A stretch of DNA of 62,552 bases from Paraburkholderia aspalathi (GCF_900116445.1 NZ_FPBH01000045.1:1-62552); one strand, 5' to 3'; numbered from the stretch's first letter, positions 8,506 through 17,956 are shown. Notes: generated from the sequence alone by a model not told the origin. Program-made: numbers and translations.

Positions 8506-8751
8506 ACCCCGACAACATCGCGACAGCTAGCTGTTCTTCGCCGGAGCCATCGCAGCATGGCTATGACACGTCGTGCCGTCGTATTGACGAACCACTGGGC
8601 AGCCGCGCTACAGAATGTCGCTGGGTTTCCACGTGCGGTCCTCACCTTTGACAATCTCGCAGACTATAACGATAGTCATGCAGCGGACGTCCCGCGAGCG
8701 GCCAACCGGCTCCGGTCCCTGTTCCGCAGGGCTGGCCCTCCGGAGTCCAGA

Positions 8752-9072
8752 ATGCAATCGACCGACAAGCAAATTGAAGTATCACCGGACGATCCCACTA
8801 TGCAGGTGACGTCAGCCCGCACACCGGTCCAGTGCGATCGTTACCGGCTCACCGTGCGTGCAAGGGCAGGGAACCTGAGGGTTGTTGCTGCGTGGCAGGT
8901 TCTCGGTTGCGAGGCACACCATGCGGACCACGTTCGGGTCCGCGTTGATCGCCGTCACGGCTACGAAGAAATGACCATTACGTTTGCGGCCGTGACGTCC
9001 GATACGCTCGCAGCGATGGTGGATCGTCTGATCGCGTTGCCGTGGGCGCTCGATGCGTACTTTTATCCCTGA
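8752..9072 (+). CDS. Small protein with a possible ACT-like fold
   Basis: This 106-residue protein starts MQSTDKQIEVSPDD, with CGGAG about six bases upstream. The core (DRYRLTVRARAGNLRVVAAW, then TITFAAVTSDTLAAMVDRLI) has the beta-alpha-beta pattern and hydrophobic spacing of an ACT-like regulatory fold. This is inferred from pattern only. An upstream in-frame ATG at 8557 would add a segment of unlikely composition. It converges on the 9081-9470 gene with nine bases between the stops. Confidence 0.5.
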   Translation: MQSTDKQIEVSPDDPTMQVTSARTPVQCDRYRLTVRARAGNLRVVAAWQVLGCEAHHADHVRVRVDRRHGYEEMTITFAAVTSDTLAAMVDRLIALPWALDAYFYP

Positions 9073-9080
9073 GTACTACC

Positions 9081-9470
9081 TCACGGGTAATAATCTTCCT
9101 CGTCCTGTACATCGAGAAGCGCGTCGTCGACGTTGATCTCGATCGAGCAGTCGCCTTCTACTGGAGGTGGCGTGTACTGTTCGTCAACGCGCTGCCGGAT
9201 GAAAGCCCCCAGCCGGTTGCGGATCGCCCTGCCTTGGGTAGTGTCCATCGCGGCGTAGCGATTAATCTGTGGTGCCGTAAATCGGATCGCCGTGACGCAG
9301 CGCGAATCCAGCGACGTATCGCGTTTTGATTCGACAACCCAGGATAGCTGGAACTGCACGCGGGATCCTTCCTCATAACATTGCACCGACGGTGTCTTGG
9401 GTGAGGCGAAAAGCCCTGCCAATCCCAGTTCGATCTCTTCGATCCGCTGTTCCCGGTCAATCGGCCTCAT
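9081..9470 (-). CDS. Hypothetical acidic protein
   Basis: This 129-residue protein begins MRPIDREQRIEEIELGLAGL, with an excellent ribosome site (AGGAGGAAA) upstream of ATG 9470. The centre reads like a small beta-rich domain (RVQFQLSWVVES; RCVTAIRFTAPQINRY) and the C-terminus is very acidic (DDALLDVQDEEDYYP). No membrane segment or catalytic motif was found. The longer frame to 9665 is not supported by a ribosome site. The family was not recognised. Confidence 0.65.
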   Translation of the reverse strand: MRPIDREQRIEEIELGLAGLFASPKTPSVQCYEEGSRVQFQLSWVVESKRDTSLDSRCVTAIRFTAPQINRYAAMDTTQGRAIRNRLGAFIRQRVDEQYTPPPVEGDCSIEINVDDALLDVQDEEDYYP

Positions 9471-9540
9471 GATCGTTTCCTCCTGTATTCCCTCACCTGA
9501 CAGGCGTCTCGCGCGTGTGCGCCGAACTCGCCGGAAGAAC

Positions 9541-9696
9541 TCAGGAACCCACGCCCGCCCTCGGCGATGAGGCACCGTTGCCATTGCTGTTGTGTCCGCC
9601 CGGAATGGTAATTCCGCTGTCGTCCTTGCGCGTGCATCCGCTACACGAAGCGGCAATAACAACAATGAGTAGAATTTTCGTCAATGTGCTGACCAT
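9541..9696 (-). CDS. Very small lipoprotein
   Basis: This 51-residue product has a short signal (LTKILLIVVIAASCSGC) ending in a lipobox-like CSGC, which predicts a lipidated Cys. A short polar mature part rich in Gly, Asn and Ser follows. The start is taken as ATG 9696 because it gives a normal signal length; no clear ribosome site is present, and the frame is open further upstream. It reads the same way as the 9081-9470 gene. The role is unknown. Confidence 0.5.
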   Translation of the reverse strand: MVSTLTKILLIVVIAASCSGCTRKDDSGITIPGGHNSNGNGASSPRAGVGS

Positions 9697-9788
9697 GAGG
9701 CGACCTACGCGCTGTTCGCGACGCATTGCGGCGGCAACATGTTGCCGCCGCGGCTGCACAAGGGGGTGGCCAGGATCAGAGTGAATTG

Positions 9789-10028
9789 TTACGGCAGTTT
9801 TTCAATGCCTGCGTACGTGCGTCGCGACTGCCGGTACCCTGTCGATATGCAGGCAGGCCGAAATCTGGTACGTCGATTGCTCCCTCGCAATACTGTCATC
9901 CGGACCGCATCTGCAAACCGTTCCAATGCTTCCTTCGTGCCAGAAACGCTGGTGTATTCATCGTGCCCAATCCTGCCGTCCAGTAATACCGCGAATCCTG
10001 AATTGCGCGCCATTTCGAGTATGTCCAT
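9789..10028 (-). CDS. Small hypothetical protein
   Basis: This 79-residue protein starts MDILEMARNSGFAVLLDGRI. GGAGGG lies about nine bases before ATG 10028. The segment SVSGTKEALERFADAVRMTV looks like a well-formed amphipathic helix. The basic C-terminus (RRTRFRPACISTGYRQSRR) is less conserved in appearance and may overrun the folded part. No known domain was recognised. Confidence 0.55.
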   Translation of the reverse strand: MDILEMARNSGFAVLLDGRIGHDEYTSVSGTKEALERFADAVRMTVLRGSNRRTRFRPACISTGYRQSRRTYAGIEKLP

Positions 10029-10458
10029 TTTCAATCCCTCCGGCACCTTGTCCAGCTTTACGCCTGTAGCATCAGCATTTTTTATTCCTCAAGAGTTTCC
10101 GTCCCGCTGATGATTACGAGGGCAGGTTGTGTAAACGACGGCCCTCCGCCGCTGCGCATTCGTGGAGGATTTTCCTTTGCCATCACGCAAACCAGCTGCG
10201 TAATAGTGGCGCGGCGGTCCGGTTCACGTCCCGTATTTACTGCACGCCCGCTCAGCACATAGCCATGCTCAACAGACAATGAGTGCCTGCGATAGTAAGA
10301 GCTTCGACGTGACCCGATTCGAACGGCCTCGCACTGAGCGCAGCCCGTTGAGCCCCCTTTCCGTAAAGCGTTTCATGAAGCGGTGACTCATACCGATTCA
10401 CTGTGCCAGTCGGGCAGGGGTAATATAAAGTGTTATCCCTCTCCCATTCCGAGTCGCC
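10029..10458. other. Intergenic region, no convincing gene
   Basis: The stretch separates leftward and rightward genes and so should hold divergent promoters. A short leftward frame (10082-10279) starts at TTG without a ribosome site and was not accepted. A weak A/T-rich TAATATAAAG near 10422 could be a -10 region for the ParD-like gene. Confidence 0.4.
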
Positions 10459-10698
10459 ATGCCGGCCAAATACGCAATCAGCGTCAGTCTGACGGAGCAT
10501 CTCGCTTCGTTTGTAAAAACACAGATCGTGAACGGTCGTTACGGCACAGCCAGCGAGGTCGTCCGCGCCGGGCTGCGCCTGCTGGAAGAGCGGGCCGCGC
10601 GCCATGCTGAGTTGGACCGTAACAGCGACAGGCCGGCGCCGACGCGCAAGGAACGGACGAACGGTCGCGACCGTGCTGCGATGCGGGAGAAGCCGTAA
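10459..10698 (+). CDS. ParD-like ribbon-helix-helix antitoxin, orphan
   Basis: The first 50 residues match the ParD/CopG pattern: AISVSLTEHLASFVKTQIV, then RYGTASEVVRAGLRLLEER. This is a ribbon-helix-helix DNA-binding dimer with a toxin-binding tail. Here the tail is short, basic and low in complexity (RKERTNGRDRAAMREKP). No ParE-like toxin lies on either side. Instead its TAA stop overlaps the ATG of the CheB-CheR-kinase gene (TAATG at 10696-10700), so the two are translationally coupled. It may now act as a repressor of this signalling operon; that is inference. Confidence 0.75.
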   Translation: MPAKYAISVSLTEHLASFVKTQIVNGRYGTASEVVRAGLRLLEERAARHAELDRNSDRPAPTRKERTNGRDRAAMREKP

Positions 10699-13600
10699 TG
10701 TCAGCTACTGAATTTCCAGTTGTAGGCGTGGGTGCGTCTGCCGGCGCCGTCGAGGCACTGGAGGGCTTTTTCCGCGGCATGCCGGAGAAGCCCGGCCTCG
10801 CGTGCGTTATCGTCACGCACCTGAGCCCGGATCGTGAAAGCCTCCTGCCGGAGATCGTCTCGCGTTTTTCCCCGATGCCAGTGCACATCATTACCGATGG
10901 CATGCCAATCGAGATCGACACTGTGTACCTGTTACCAACCGACGCCGTGCTAAGCGTCACGAACAGGACACTGTACGTTCAGGCCCAGGACAGGCACCGG
11001 CGGGAACGCAGGCCGATCGACGTCTTCCTGAGCGCACTCGCAGCCGATATCGGCGAGATCTGCGCCGGCGTCATTCTTTCCGGCGCAGACTCCGATGGCA
11101 CACTCGGCATCAAGGCGATCAAGGAGCGCGGCGGGCTGACGCTCGCGCAGGCGCCCGACGGCTTCGGTCCGCACCACCCCGACATGCCCGACAGTGCAAT
11201 CTCCACTGGTCTCGTCGATTTCGCGGTGCCGGTCGAGCAGATGGGTGCGAAGCTCGCCAGCTTCGCCAGCGGCGCCTTCATGCTCGACGGACAGGTCAAC
11301 GCACAAGCCGAAACGACGGGGTTCGATGAGGCGCGCGAAGCCATCTACGCGATCTTGCGCAACCAGATCGGACACGACTTCAGTGGCTACAAGGTCAAGA
11401 CTTTCCTGCGCCGTGTGCAGCGGCGCATGCAGGTTCTGGAGATCCAGGCGCCTGAGGCCTATGTGGCCCGGCTGTCGGCAGACCCTGAAGAAGTTACAGC
11501 CCTCTTTCGTGACCTGCTCATCAACGTCACCAGCTTCTTTCGAGATGCACAGGCCTTCGAGAGTCTCGCGAATGTCGTCCTGCCAGAACTCTTCGAAGGC
11601 CGCGGCGCAGACGATACCGTGCGGGTATGGGTGCCGGGTTGCGCGACAGGCGAAGAGGTCTATTCACTCGCGATACTGATGCGTGAGCAGATCAACGGCC
11701 GCACGGACGCGCCCCGTGTACAGATTTTTGCGACCGATATTGATGACGGGGCGCTTGCCGCCGCGCGCGCGGCCCGCTACCCGCTCCCGTTACTCGACGG
11801 GGTATCGGAAGAGCGCCGTCAGCGGTTTTTTGTTCCCGAGGGCAGCAGCTACGTGCTCGCCAAGGAGGTCCGCGATCTCTGTATTTTCTCGCCGCACAGC
11901 GTCATCCGCGACCCGCCCTTTTCCCGTATTGACCTCGTGTCCTGCCGCAACCTGCTGATCTATTTCGGTACCGAGTTCCAGAATCAGGTCATCCCCACGT
12001 TTCACTATGCGCTGCGTCCGGATGGCTATCTGTTCCTCGGCACATCGGAGAACGTCAGCCAGTTCGACGAGCTTTTCGTGCCCGTAGAGAAGAAGCACCG
12101 GATTTTCCGGCGCCGGGCAGACGTCGCGCCGCAGATCCGTCTGCCGCTGGCGGTCTCCGCCCTGCGCATCGGCCATCTGGCCGCGCTCGCGCCCAGCCGT
12201 CCCCCGCTGGGAAGCGCGGCGCTCCGTCACGTGGTGGATACCCACATGCTGGAGCGGTTCACCCCGCCGCACGTGCTGGCCACGCGTGATGGCGATGTTG
12301 TCTACTACTCGGGCCGTACGGGCAAATACCTGGAGGCGGCGCCTGGCGCACCGACGCGGCAGCTGTTTGCGATGGCGCGCAAGGGGCTCGGCCTCGACCT
12401 GCGCTCGGTCTTCCGGGAGGCGGTGGAGTCGGGGCGTGCGGTTACACGCGACGGTGTGGTAGTCGAGGGGGAAGACGGCCGCGTGCAGGCTGTCAGTCTG
12501 ACGGTCGAACCGCTTGCCGATCACACGCAGAATGAGCGCATGTATCTCGTCGTCTTCGCCGACCAGGGGCCGGGCCTGACCCGTGAGGAGGCCATTGTAC
12601 GGGCGCAGGCCATGCATGACGGGACTGCGGCCCAGGCCGAAAAGGAACTGCGTGATACCCGCGAACGTCTGCAGTCGATGATCGAGGAATACGAAACAGC
12701 ACTCGAGGAACTCAAATCGTCGAACGAGGAGCTGGTATCGGTCAACGAGGAACTGCAATCATCGAACGAGGAGCTGGAGGCGTCGAAAGAGGAACTCGTT
12801 TCGTTAAACGAGGAGCTGCACACCGTCAATCTTGAACTGAACGGCAAGATCGATGCGCTCGACCGGGCGAACAGTGACCTGCAGAACCTGTTCGAGAGCA
12901 CCGCAGTCGCGACCGTGTTTCTCGACCGCAACCTCGTGATCCGTACGTTCACGCCGGCGATGAGCGGTATCTTCCATATTCGCCCCGGCGATCGGGGACG
13001 CCCGATCACGGAACTCGCGAGCCGTCTGAACCTGCACGAGCTGGAGGACGATATCGCGGCCGTATTTCGCACCAGTCAGCTACGGGAACGACAGGTAAGC
13101 AGCCGCGACGGGGCGACACATTTTCTGGTACGCCTCGCGCCCTATCACGATGGCGACCGGACAACAGACGGCGTCGTCGTCACGTTTGTAGACGTGACGG
13201 GCATGATGCATGCTGAGGAAAGGCAGAATGTGCTCATCGCGGAGTTGCAGCACCGCACGCGCAACCTGCTCGCGGTCATCCAGTCGATCGCGCAACAGAC
13301 GCTCACAGGCGATCCGGCACTTGAGACATTCACCAGCCGTCTGGCGGCGCTGGGGCGCCTTCAGGGGCTCATCGGCGAAGCGAACGGGGATCTGATCGAC
13401 CTGAGCGACATTGTGCGGCTCGAGTTCGATGCACTCGGCGTGGCGCAGAGCGACCGGATTGTTGTGAATGGCCCACCTGTGCCGCTCGGATTTCGCAATG
13501 TCCAGACGATAGCGCTGGTGCTGCATGAACTGGCAACGAACGCAGTCAAGTACGGGGCACTGAAGGATGAGGATGCACGACTTGCGGTGAAGTGGAATGT

Positions 13601-13841
13601 TCAGCCCGGGGCATCCGGTGCCGCTTCAGTCGTGATTGACTGGCTCGAAAGCGGCTTGCGAACAGCGCCTGATGCCTCAAGAACCGGGTTCGGTCGGCAA
13701 CTGATCGAGAAAGCGCTGAAATTTACGCTTCATGCGAATACTGAACTGGCTTTCAACGCGGACGGCATCTCATGCCATATCGAGATACCCTTGCCATCCG
13801 CTCGCTCGCGCGATAGCACCTCCCAGGAAAGCAGCAGATGA
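10698..13841 (+). CDS. CheB-CheR-PAS hybrid histidine kinase (HWE/HisKA_2 type)
   Basis: This 1047-residue cytoplasmic signalling protein has five parts. (1) A CheB methylesterase domain, about residues 8-190, has the triad Ser14 (GASAG), His41 and Asp133 (GADSDG). (2) A CheR methyltransferase domain, about 215-480, has the SAM motif VPGCATGEEVYSLA. (3) PAS-like segments. (4) A coiled coil near 665-720 is made of NEEL-type heptads. (5) A C-terminal kinase has phospho-acceptor His852 (ELQHRTRN) and an ATPase N-box (LHELATNAVKYGALK). The CheB part lacks a receiver domain, so it is not gated like chemotaxis CheB. A response regulator overlaps its end by four bases. Such fusions are known in proteobacteria; the signal sensed here is unknown. 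Confidence 0.95.
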   Translation: MSATEFPVVGVGASAGAVEALEGFFRGMPEKPGLACVIVTHLSPDRESLLPEIVSRFSPMPVHIITDGMPIEIDTVYLLPTDAVLSVTNRTLYVQAQDRHRRERRPIDVFLSALAADIGEICAGVILSGADSDGTLGIKAIKERGGLTLAQAPDGFGPHHPDMPDSAISTGLVDFAVPVEQMGAKLASFASGAFMLDGQVNAQAETTGFDEAREAIYAILRNQIGHDFSGYKVKTFLRRVQRRMQVLEIQAPEAYVARLSADPEEVTALFRDLLINVTSFFRDAQAFESLANVVLPELFEGRGADDTVRVWVPGCATGEEVYSLAILMREQINGRTDAPRVQIFATDIDDGALAAARAARYPLPLLDGVSEERRQRFFVPEGSSYVLAKEVRDLCIFSPHSVIRDPPFSRIDLVSCRNLLIYFGTEFQNQVIPTFHYALRPDGYLFLGTSENVSQFDELFVPVEKKHRIFRRRADVAPQIRLPLAVSALRIGHLAALAPSRPPLGSAALRHVVDTHMLERFTPPHVLATRDGDVVYYSGRTGKYLEAAPGAPTRQLFAMARKGLGLDLRSVFREAVESGRAVTRDGVVVEGEDGRVQAVSLTVEPLADHTQNERMYLVVFADQGPGLTREEAIVRAQAMHDGTAAQAEKELRDTRERLQSMIEEYETALEELKSSNEELVSVNEELQSSNEELEASKEELVSLNEELHTVNLELNGKIDALDRANSDLQNLFESTAVATVFLDRNLVIRTFTPAMSGIFHIRPGDRGRPITELASRLNLHELEDDIAAVFRTSQLRERQVSSRDGATHFLVRLAPYHDGDRTTDGVVVTFVDVTGMMHAEERQNVLIAELQHRTRNLLAVIQSIAQQTLTGDPALETFTSRLAALGRLQGLIGEANGDLIDLSDIVRLEFDALGVAQSDRIVVNGPPVPLGFRNVQTIALVLHELATNAVKYGALKDEDARLAVKWNVQPGASGAASVVIDWLESGLRTAPDASRTGFGRQLIEKALKFTLHANTELAFNADGISCHIEIPLPSARSRDSTSQESSR

Positions 13842-14215
13842 CCGGGTTTGCGAAACTGCTGAAGAATCAAAAAATCCTGGTGGTCGAAGACGACTACCTG
13901 GTGGCGCTTGCACTTTCCACCACGCTTGAAGAGGCGGGGGCGAGCGTCGTAGGGCCGATCGCGCGGGCGCAGGACGCGGTCATGCTGATCGAAGAAGGCA
14001 AGGAGCACATCGATGTGGCGATTCTGGATGTCGATCTGAACGGCGAGAAGTCGTATGCCGTGGCAGACGCGCTTGCATTGCGGCACATCCGGTTCGTCTT
14101 TGCCACCGGTTATGGCGTCGATGCAGTCGATCGCCAGTACCGTCAGTACCCGCGCTGTCAGAAACCGTTCGACCATCAGGCGCTTTTCAGGGCATTGATG
14201 GTTCGGGGGAGCTGA
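13838..14215 (+). CDS. Single-domain response regulator
   Basis: This 125-residue receiver domain has no output domain. The acidic pocket is VVEDDY (residues 15-20), the phospho-acceptor is Asp64 (AILDVDLNG), the switch Thr90 (FATGYG), and Lys109 lies in CQKPFDH. It overlaps the kinase gene by ATGA (13838-13841), so it is almost certainly the partner of that kinase. With no effector domain it probably acts by protein binding or as a phosphate sink. Confidence 0.92.
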   Translation: MTGFAKLLKNQKILVVEDDYLVALALSTTLEEAGASVVGPIARAQDAVMLIEEGKEHIDVAILDVDLNGEKSYAVADALALRHIRFVFATGYGVDAVDRQYRQYPRCQKPFDHQALFRALMVRGS

Positions 14216-14415
14216 GGCGCGAATTCGATACACGATTATCGGGTGAGAGACTGCACCCCCGAACCGTCGCCTGCAGCCTGACGGAATCCTCGCCTGGTGA
14301 TTTTCATCACCGTTATGACGGAGCGCCTGGCCGCGCAGTCAACGCTCGTATACTGCACTGAGCGGACGCATGGATGTCCGAGCCACGGCGTGGGCGAATG
14401 TCGCTCCCTGGGCCA

Positions 14416-15135
14416 CTATGCCTCCGTCGAATCGGCTAACAGTCGGTCGTATTCCCGCTTCACTACGCCATAGCACTCGCACGCATGGTCTTCGAGCCAG
14501 GCCCTATCCAGTACCTCAATATAACCATCGCCTTTACGGATCACCTCGTCGCCCTGCAATTGCGCGAGGGCTTTGCTCATGCTGGCTCCCCGTGCGCAAA
14601 GCACATCGGCCAGCAGTTCCGATGCCACCTTTGGTTCGTTCGGCGGCAGGCGGTCGATACCGAGCAGCAGCCACCGGGACAGGCGCTGGTCCGTCGAATG
14701 ATACTCGTTGCAAACGACCGTCTGGGCAATCTGCGCAAACAGCGCCAGGGTGTAACGTAGCAACAGCCGCTGCATCACGCCTGCCTGACGAAACTCTTCC
14801 ATCAGGACGCTTGCGCTCAGTCGGTACGCCGCGCCCGGCTTTCGCACGACAGCTGTGTTTGTAGCTTCTTCGTCACCCATAAAAAGCTCGGTGCCAACCA
14901 CGCCATCGTTACCAACTACTGCAATGTCCGCCGATTCGCCATCCGGCGTCGCTTGCCGTAACGATATTATTGAGGTCGTCGGAAAATAAACGTAGTCGAG
15001 ATGTTCGCCGGTCCTGTACACGATCAATCCCGGCGCCATCTCAACCCGCTCCAGACGCGTTTTCAGACGCGTAAATTCCATTCTGGGAAGAAGACCCAGC
15101 AGTCGATTCTCCGTGCCATGAAGGTCATTTTCCAT
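14416..15135 (-). CDS. Crp/Fnr family transcriptional regulator
   Basis: The 239-residue protein has an N-terminal cyclic-nucleotide-binding-like beta barrel (about 20-140; GLIVYRTGEHLDYVYFPTTS, GNDGVVGTELFMG). A dimer helix follows, then a C-terminal winged helix (about 165-225; LSRWLLLGIDRL, SELLADVLCARGASMSKALA). There are no N-terminal cysteines for an FNR iron-sulphur cluster and no strict cAMP-binding signature, so the effector is unclear. The start ATG 15135 has GAGGAG upstream. It converges on the signalling operon at 10.5-14.2 kb. Confidence 0.92.
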   Translation of the reverse strand: MENDLHGTENRLLGLLPRMEFTRLKTRLERVEMAPGLIVYRTGEHLDYVYFPTTSIISLRQATPDGESADIAVVGNDGVVGTELFMGDEEATNTAVVRKPGAAYRLSASVLMEEFRQAGVMQRLLLRYTLALFAQIAQTVVCNEYHSTDQRLSRWLLLGIDRLPPNEPKVASELLADVLCARGASMSKALAQLQGDEVIRKGDGYIEVLDRAWLEDHACECYGVVKREYDRLLADSTEA

Positions 15136-15731
15136 ATGCCGCTCCTCGTCAGCCGGTCAAAAGCCGTAAACACCTCACCCAGCGAAGATGACACCTGGAT
15201 TGCGAATGTACCGGCGGATGCGGCAGAGCCTCTCACATCAGGCGGAAGAAGTCGGTACGGTACCGGTCAAACGTCAGCTCGTTCGATACACGAGCCGCTA
15301 CTCGCGACGCTTTAGCGTTAAATGATCCGTGACGGTCCAATGGATGAGCAGGCGCCGACATTCTACGCACGCGGACGACCGGCCGTAGACGGTCGGGGCC
15401 TCTCTCCGCCATCGACTGCACGCGACCCAATATAGGCCTTCCGCAAACTAGGCTCGAATGTCCACAGCAGGGGTGGGAAGGAGTCCTCGGAACGCTGGAT
15501 TCGGCGGCCTGTTTGCGCGGCATTTTCTTTGTTCCCAAGGCAGTTGGAATCACCGTCTGGTCGCCGAAGGTCTATAACAGTATCGACGGCCCGAGATGGG
15601 TCTCTGACCAACCGCCGAGGCGCGGAAGCCTGCGTATATTTTGACCGAAGAAGGAGGTCTAGCGATTACGACCGGACGAATCCATGCTTTGTCTTTTCGA
15701 ATCCCGATTAGCCTACGTATCGGAGGTAATC
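15136..15731. other. Intergenic region without a clear gene
   Basis: About 600 bases with only short frames of poor composition on both strands. It must contain the promoters of the leftward Crp/Fnr gene and of the rightward gene at 15732. No strong hairpin, repeat or operator was recognised. Confidence 0.4.
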
Positions 15732-16016
15732 ATGCAATGCGGGTACCGTGGGTGGACCATCGACGCGACGCCCGAGTTCTCCCTTGGGAAATTCTTTGCG
15801 CACGCGCGATTGGTCCGCGTTTCGGCTGATGATGAAGTTGAAGGTGAAATGCACGTCGAGCGTGACCTTTCCTATTTCGACACGGAGGACGAAGCGATCG
15901 AGGTTGCTCAACAATGGGCGTTTGAATGGATCTGCGAGCGCGACGGCGTCGACGGTATGCAGCACGAGACACGGGCATCCCGGAGCGGCATTCCGGCCGA
16001 AACTCCATCCAGATGA
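15732..16016 (+). CDS. Small conserved hypothetical protein (possibly DUF6566-like)
   Basis: This 94-residue protein starts MQCGYRGWTIDATPEFSLGK after a good CGGAGGT site. It has a small antiparallel-sheet-and-helix look: a YRGW strand, an acidic centre (DDEVEGEMHVERDLS), then a helix-forming DTEDEAIEVAQQWAFEWI. The pattern is similar to the product of 60808-61026 (YNGYRI ... FDTEEEAQFAGLGWARAWV). I connect it to the Burkholderia DUF6566 type from memory only. No catalytic residues are evident. Confidence 0.6.
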   Translation: MQCGYRGWTIDATPEFSLGKFFAHARLVRVSADDEVEGEMHVERDLSYFDTEDEAIEVAQQWAFEWICERDGVDGMQHETRASRSGIPAETPSR

Positions 16017-16734
16017 AATATCGCGTGCGGCGCGCCCACGCTGATTTGTTCACGTCAGCGCACCTTGCAACGCCGTAGCTGGAAGGCTGGGTACACAAAG
16101 AGCGGCGCCACCGGCGTTATGACGGGGCGCCGCCTGAATCACACACCCGCAGGACTGGGGAGACCGCGCGAGTGACTTGAACATATCGCTCGCCATGGCC
16201 CGCTTCAAGACGAAAAATCTTCATTTGTAACAATGGCGAAAGTACTATTTACATCATTTAATCTGATGATTTTCGCTACATAGACGGCCAGATGATCCTT
16301 TAGCGTGGGTGCGCGCCGTTCGCATTTTTTGCGATTTACAAAAATTGAAATTTTTTTACAAAACTGTTCATCGGTCGAGTCCGGCCAACGCTTGTTTCGT
16401 ATCGATACCTCCGCTGTCACTCCCGATGGCTTCGCCCGGGCCTTTGCGGTCTGGGTGTTATTTCTCCTTCATGGACAGCAGAGCCTGGAATTAAGGGTTT
16501 TAGTTATCTCCGTTTCCTCCATGGCTCCTCCTTGTGTACTCGATATGGATTCAGCCCGCCCCTTGTGAGGCAGGCTTTTTTTGACGCGCCGATAGCTGCA
16601 ATCGCGCGCACACCACCACTGAAAAATCCAGTATCCACCATCAACAAGGTCAACGGATCTTCGCCGGTGGCCGTTATTTGAATCATGCAGCAGGAACCGG
16701 GTTTTTGATCCGCTGCCAACAAAGGAGAAAGATC
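16017..16734. other. Intergenic region with an A/T-rich patch
   Basis: These 718 bases include a distinctly A/T-rich stretch (about 16205-16375). A 71-residue leftward frame (16205-16420) falls there but has no ribosome site and odd composition, so it was not accepted. The A/T content fits a promoter or a silenced insertion. The MXKDX-like gene follows. Confidence 0.4.
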
Positions 16735-16965
16735 ATGAAGAAAGTAATCGTTGCAGCGCTTGCCACGGCGCTTACCTTTGCCACCACGGCGGCATTCGCG
16801 CAGGCGAGCGGCGCGATGTCGAGCACTGAGATGGCGAGCGGCACGATGGCCAAGAAGCCGATGTCGAAAGACACGAAGAAGGCCAAGACGACACACAGCA
16901 CGATGAAAAAGGGCAGCGACGCAATGGGCATGAAGCCTGCAGCGTCAGGCACGATGGGGCAGTAA
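16735..16965 (+). CDS. Secreted pentapeptide MXKDX-type repeat protein
   Basis: This 76-residue product begins with a classic Sec signal (KKVIVAALATALTFATTAAFA, cleavage before Gln). A low-complexity mature part rich in Met, Lys, Ser and Thr follows, with degenerate MSKD/MKKG units. This matches the small periplasmic MXKDX proteins common in Burkholderia, whose role is unknown; metal or stress binding has been supposed. An AAGGAG site lies about eight bases before ATG 16735. Confidence 0.75.
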   Translation: MKKVIVAALATALTFATTAAFAQASGAMSSTEMASGTMAKKPMSKDTKKAKTTHSTMKKGSDAMGMKPAASGTMGQ

Positions 16966-17577
16966 GCAGATCACCCTTCCTCACCGCTGTTGGAAGCCAG
17001 GTTGTCTGTCCCCGGCTTCCAACAGTCGAGACTGGCCGAGCCTTGGCTAGCAGGGCCGATCGCACTTCGCCGCACGACGCATAGCACGTCGTAGACTGAC
17101 CGGGCGCGCTGCTCAAGCGCAGTGCCCTCTTTTGAATATCTCCACCAAACGGATACCAGACAGGTATCCAACAGGTTTCCTGCCCTTACTCCGCGTCCAA
17201 TTCGCGCCGGAGTGCCATGCCTTGCGCGACGGATTCCTTGGCGCGCTGCCGGGCCAGCGAAACCGGGTAATCGCAGCGGGCCCAGACCCGGATATGAATC
17301 CCAGCGAGCCGATCCCGTCGATGCGCGACTTACGCGGCAAGTTCCAGGAGCTCGGCCATGGTCCGGTGTTTGGGCAACTCTGATATTGGTTCACCGCCTG
17401 GCGGCCATTCGCCAAAGTTCACTTGCGCTAAATCCCGAAGATCGCAGGTCCAGTAATTGCGTCGAGATTCAACGTCGCATCCAGCAGCGTCGCCGGTTCC
17501 GGAAACACGTCTGCCATCGCGCGTCTACGGTGTGTCATCTCGCGCCGATACTATCGTTAGAAAGACGGAGACTCCAA
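16966..17577. other. Intergenic region, possible gene remnants on the minus strand
   Basis: No intact gene is seen in about 610 bases. On the minus strand a short open frame beginning near 17517 (MADVFPEPATLL) ends at a stop near 17428. A different frame just beyond it reads plausibly to a stop near 17338 (KHRTMAELLELAA). This may be a frameshifted relic, but the match is to nothing I can name. Confidence 0.3.
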
Positions 17578-17787
17578 ATGAAAACCATGACGTGCAAAGA
17601 GCTCGGCGGCAAGTGTGATCAAAAATTATCGGCCGAATCATGGGACGAAATGGTGAAAGCCATGACGAAACATGTCGTGGACAGGCATCCGGATGTTGCC
17701 AACGAAATGGAAGAGATGCATAAACAGGATCCGCACAAATGGAGTAAAGAAACCAAACCTAAATGGGACGCAGCGCCTGAACTCTGA
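17578..17787 (+). CDS. DUF1059 family small protein
   Basis: This 69-residue protein starts MKTMTCKELGGKCDQKLSAE and ends with a His/Lys-rich segment. The spacing of Cys6, Cys13 and the following Glu/His residues matches DUF1059, a small soluble family suspected of binding metal. An ACGGAG site precedes ATG 17578. The frame is open far upstream, but that part is not protein-like. It is a stand-alone gene. Confidence 0.75.
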   Translation: MKTMTCKELGGKCDQKLSAESWDEMVKAMTKHVVDRHPDVANEMEEMHKQDPHKWSKETKPKWDAAPEL

Positions 17788-17956
17788 GCGTTCGCCGGTT
17801 TGCGCCGTGAGTTTCCTGTCCGCCACGTTTTGGCCGCTTTGCAGGACGACAGATTTAATACGCTCTACACGGGCCGAAGATTGATTCGCTCCGCCGTTAG
17901 CGATACCTTTATGTCTAGCCGGATCGTCGGATTCTGGTCAACCGGAGAGCCGTTTC

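Noticed and set aside
10082..10279. 65-codon minus-strand frame
   Set aside because: Needs a TTG start and has no ribosome site.
11790..12758. Long minus-strand frame inside the CheB-CheR-kinase gene
   Set aside because: Shadow of a well-supported gene; no domain and no ribosome site.
12700..12840. Tandem near-repeats of TCGAACGAGGAG type
   Set aside because: They encode NEEL heptads of a coiled coil in the kinase and are not an independent DNA repeat.
16205..16420. 71-codon minus-strand frame in the A/T-rich gap
   Set aside because: No ribosome site and no similarity to neighbours. More likely a promoter or A/T-rich spacer.
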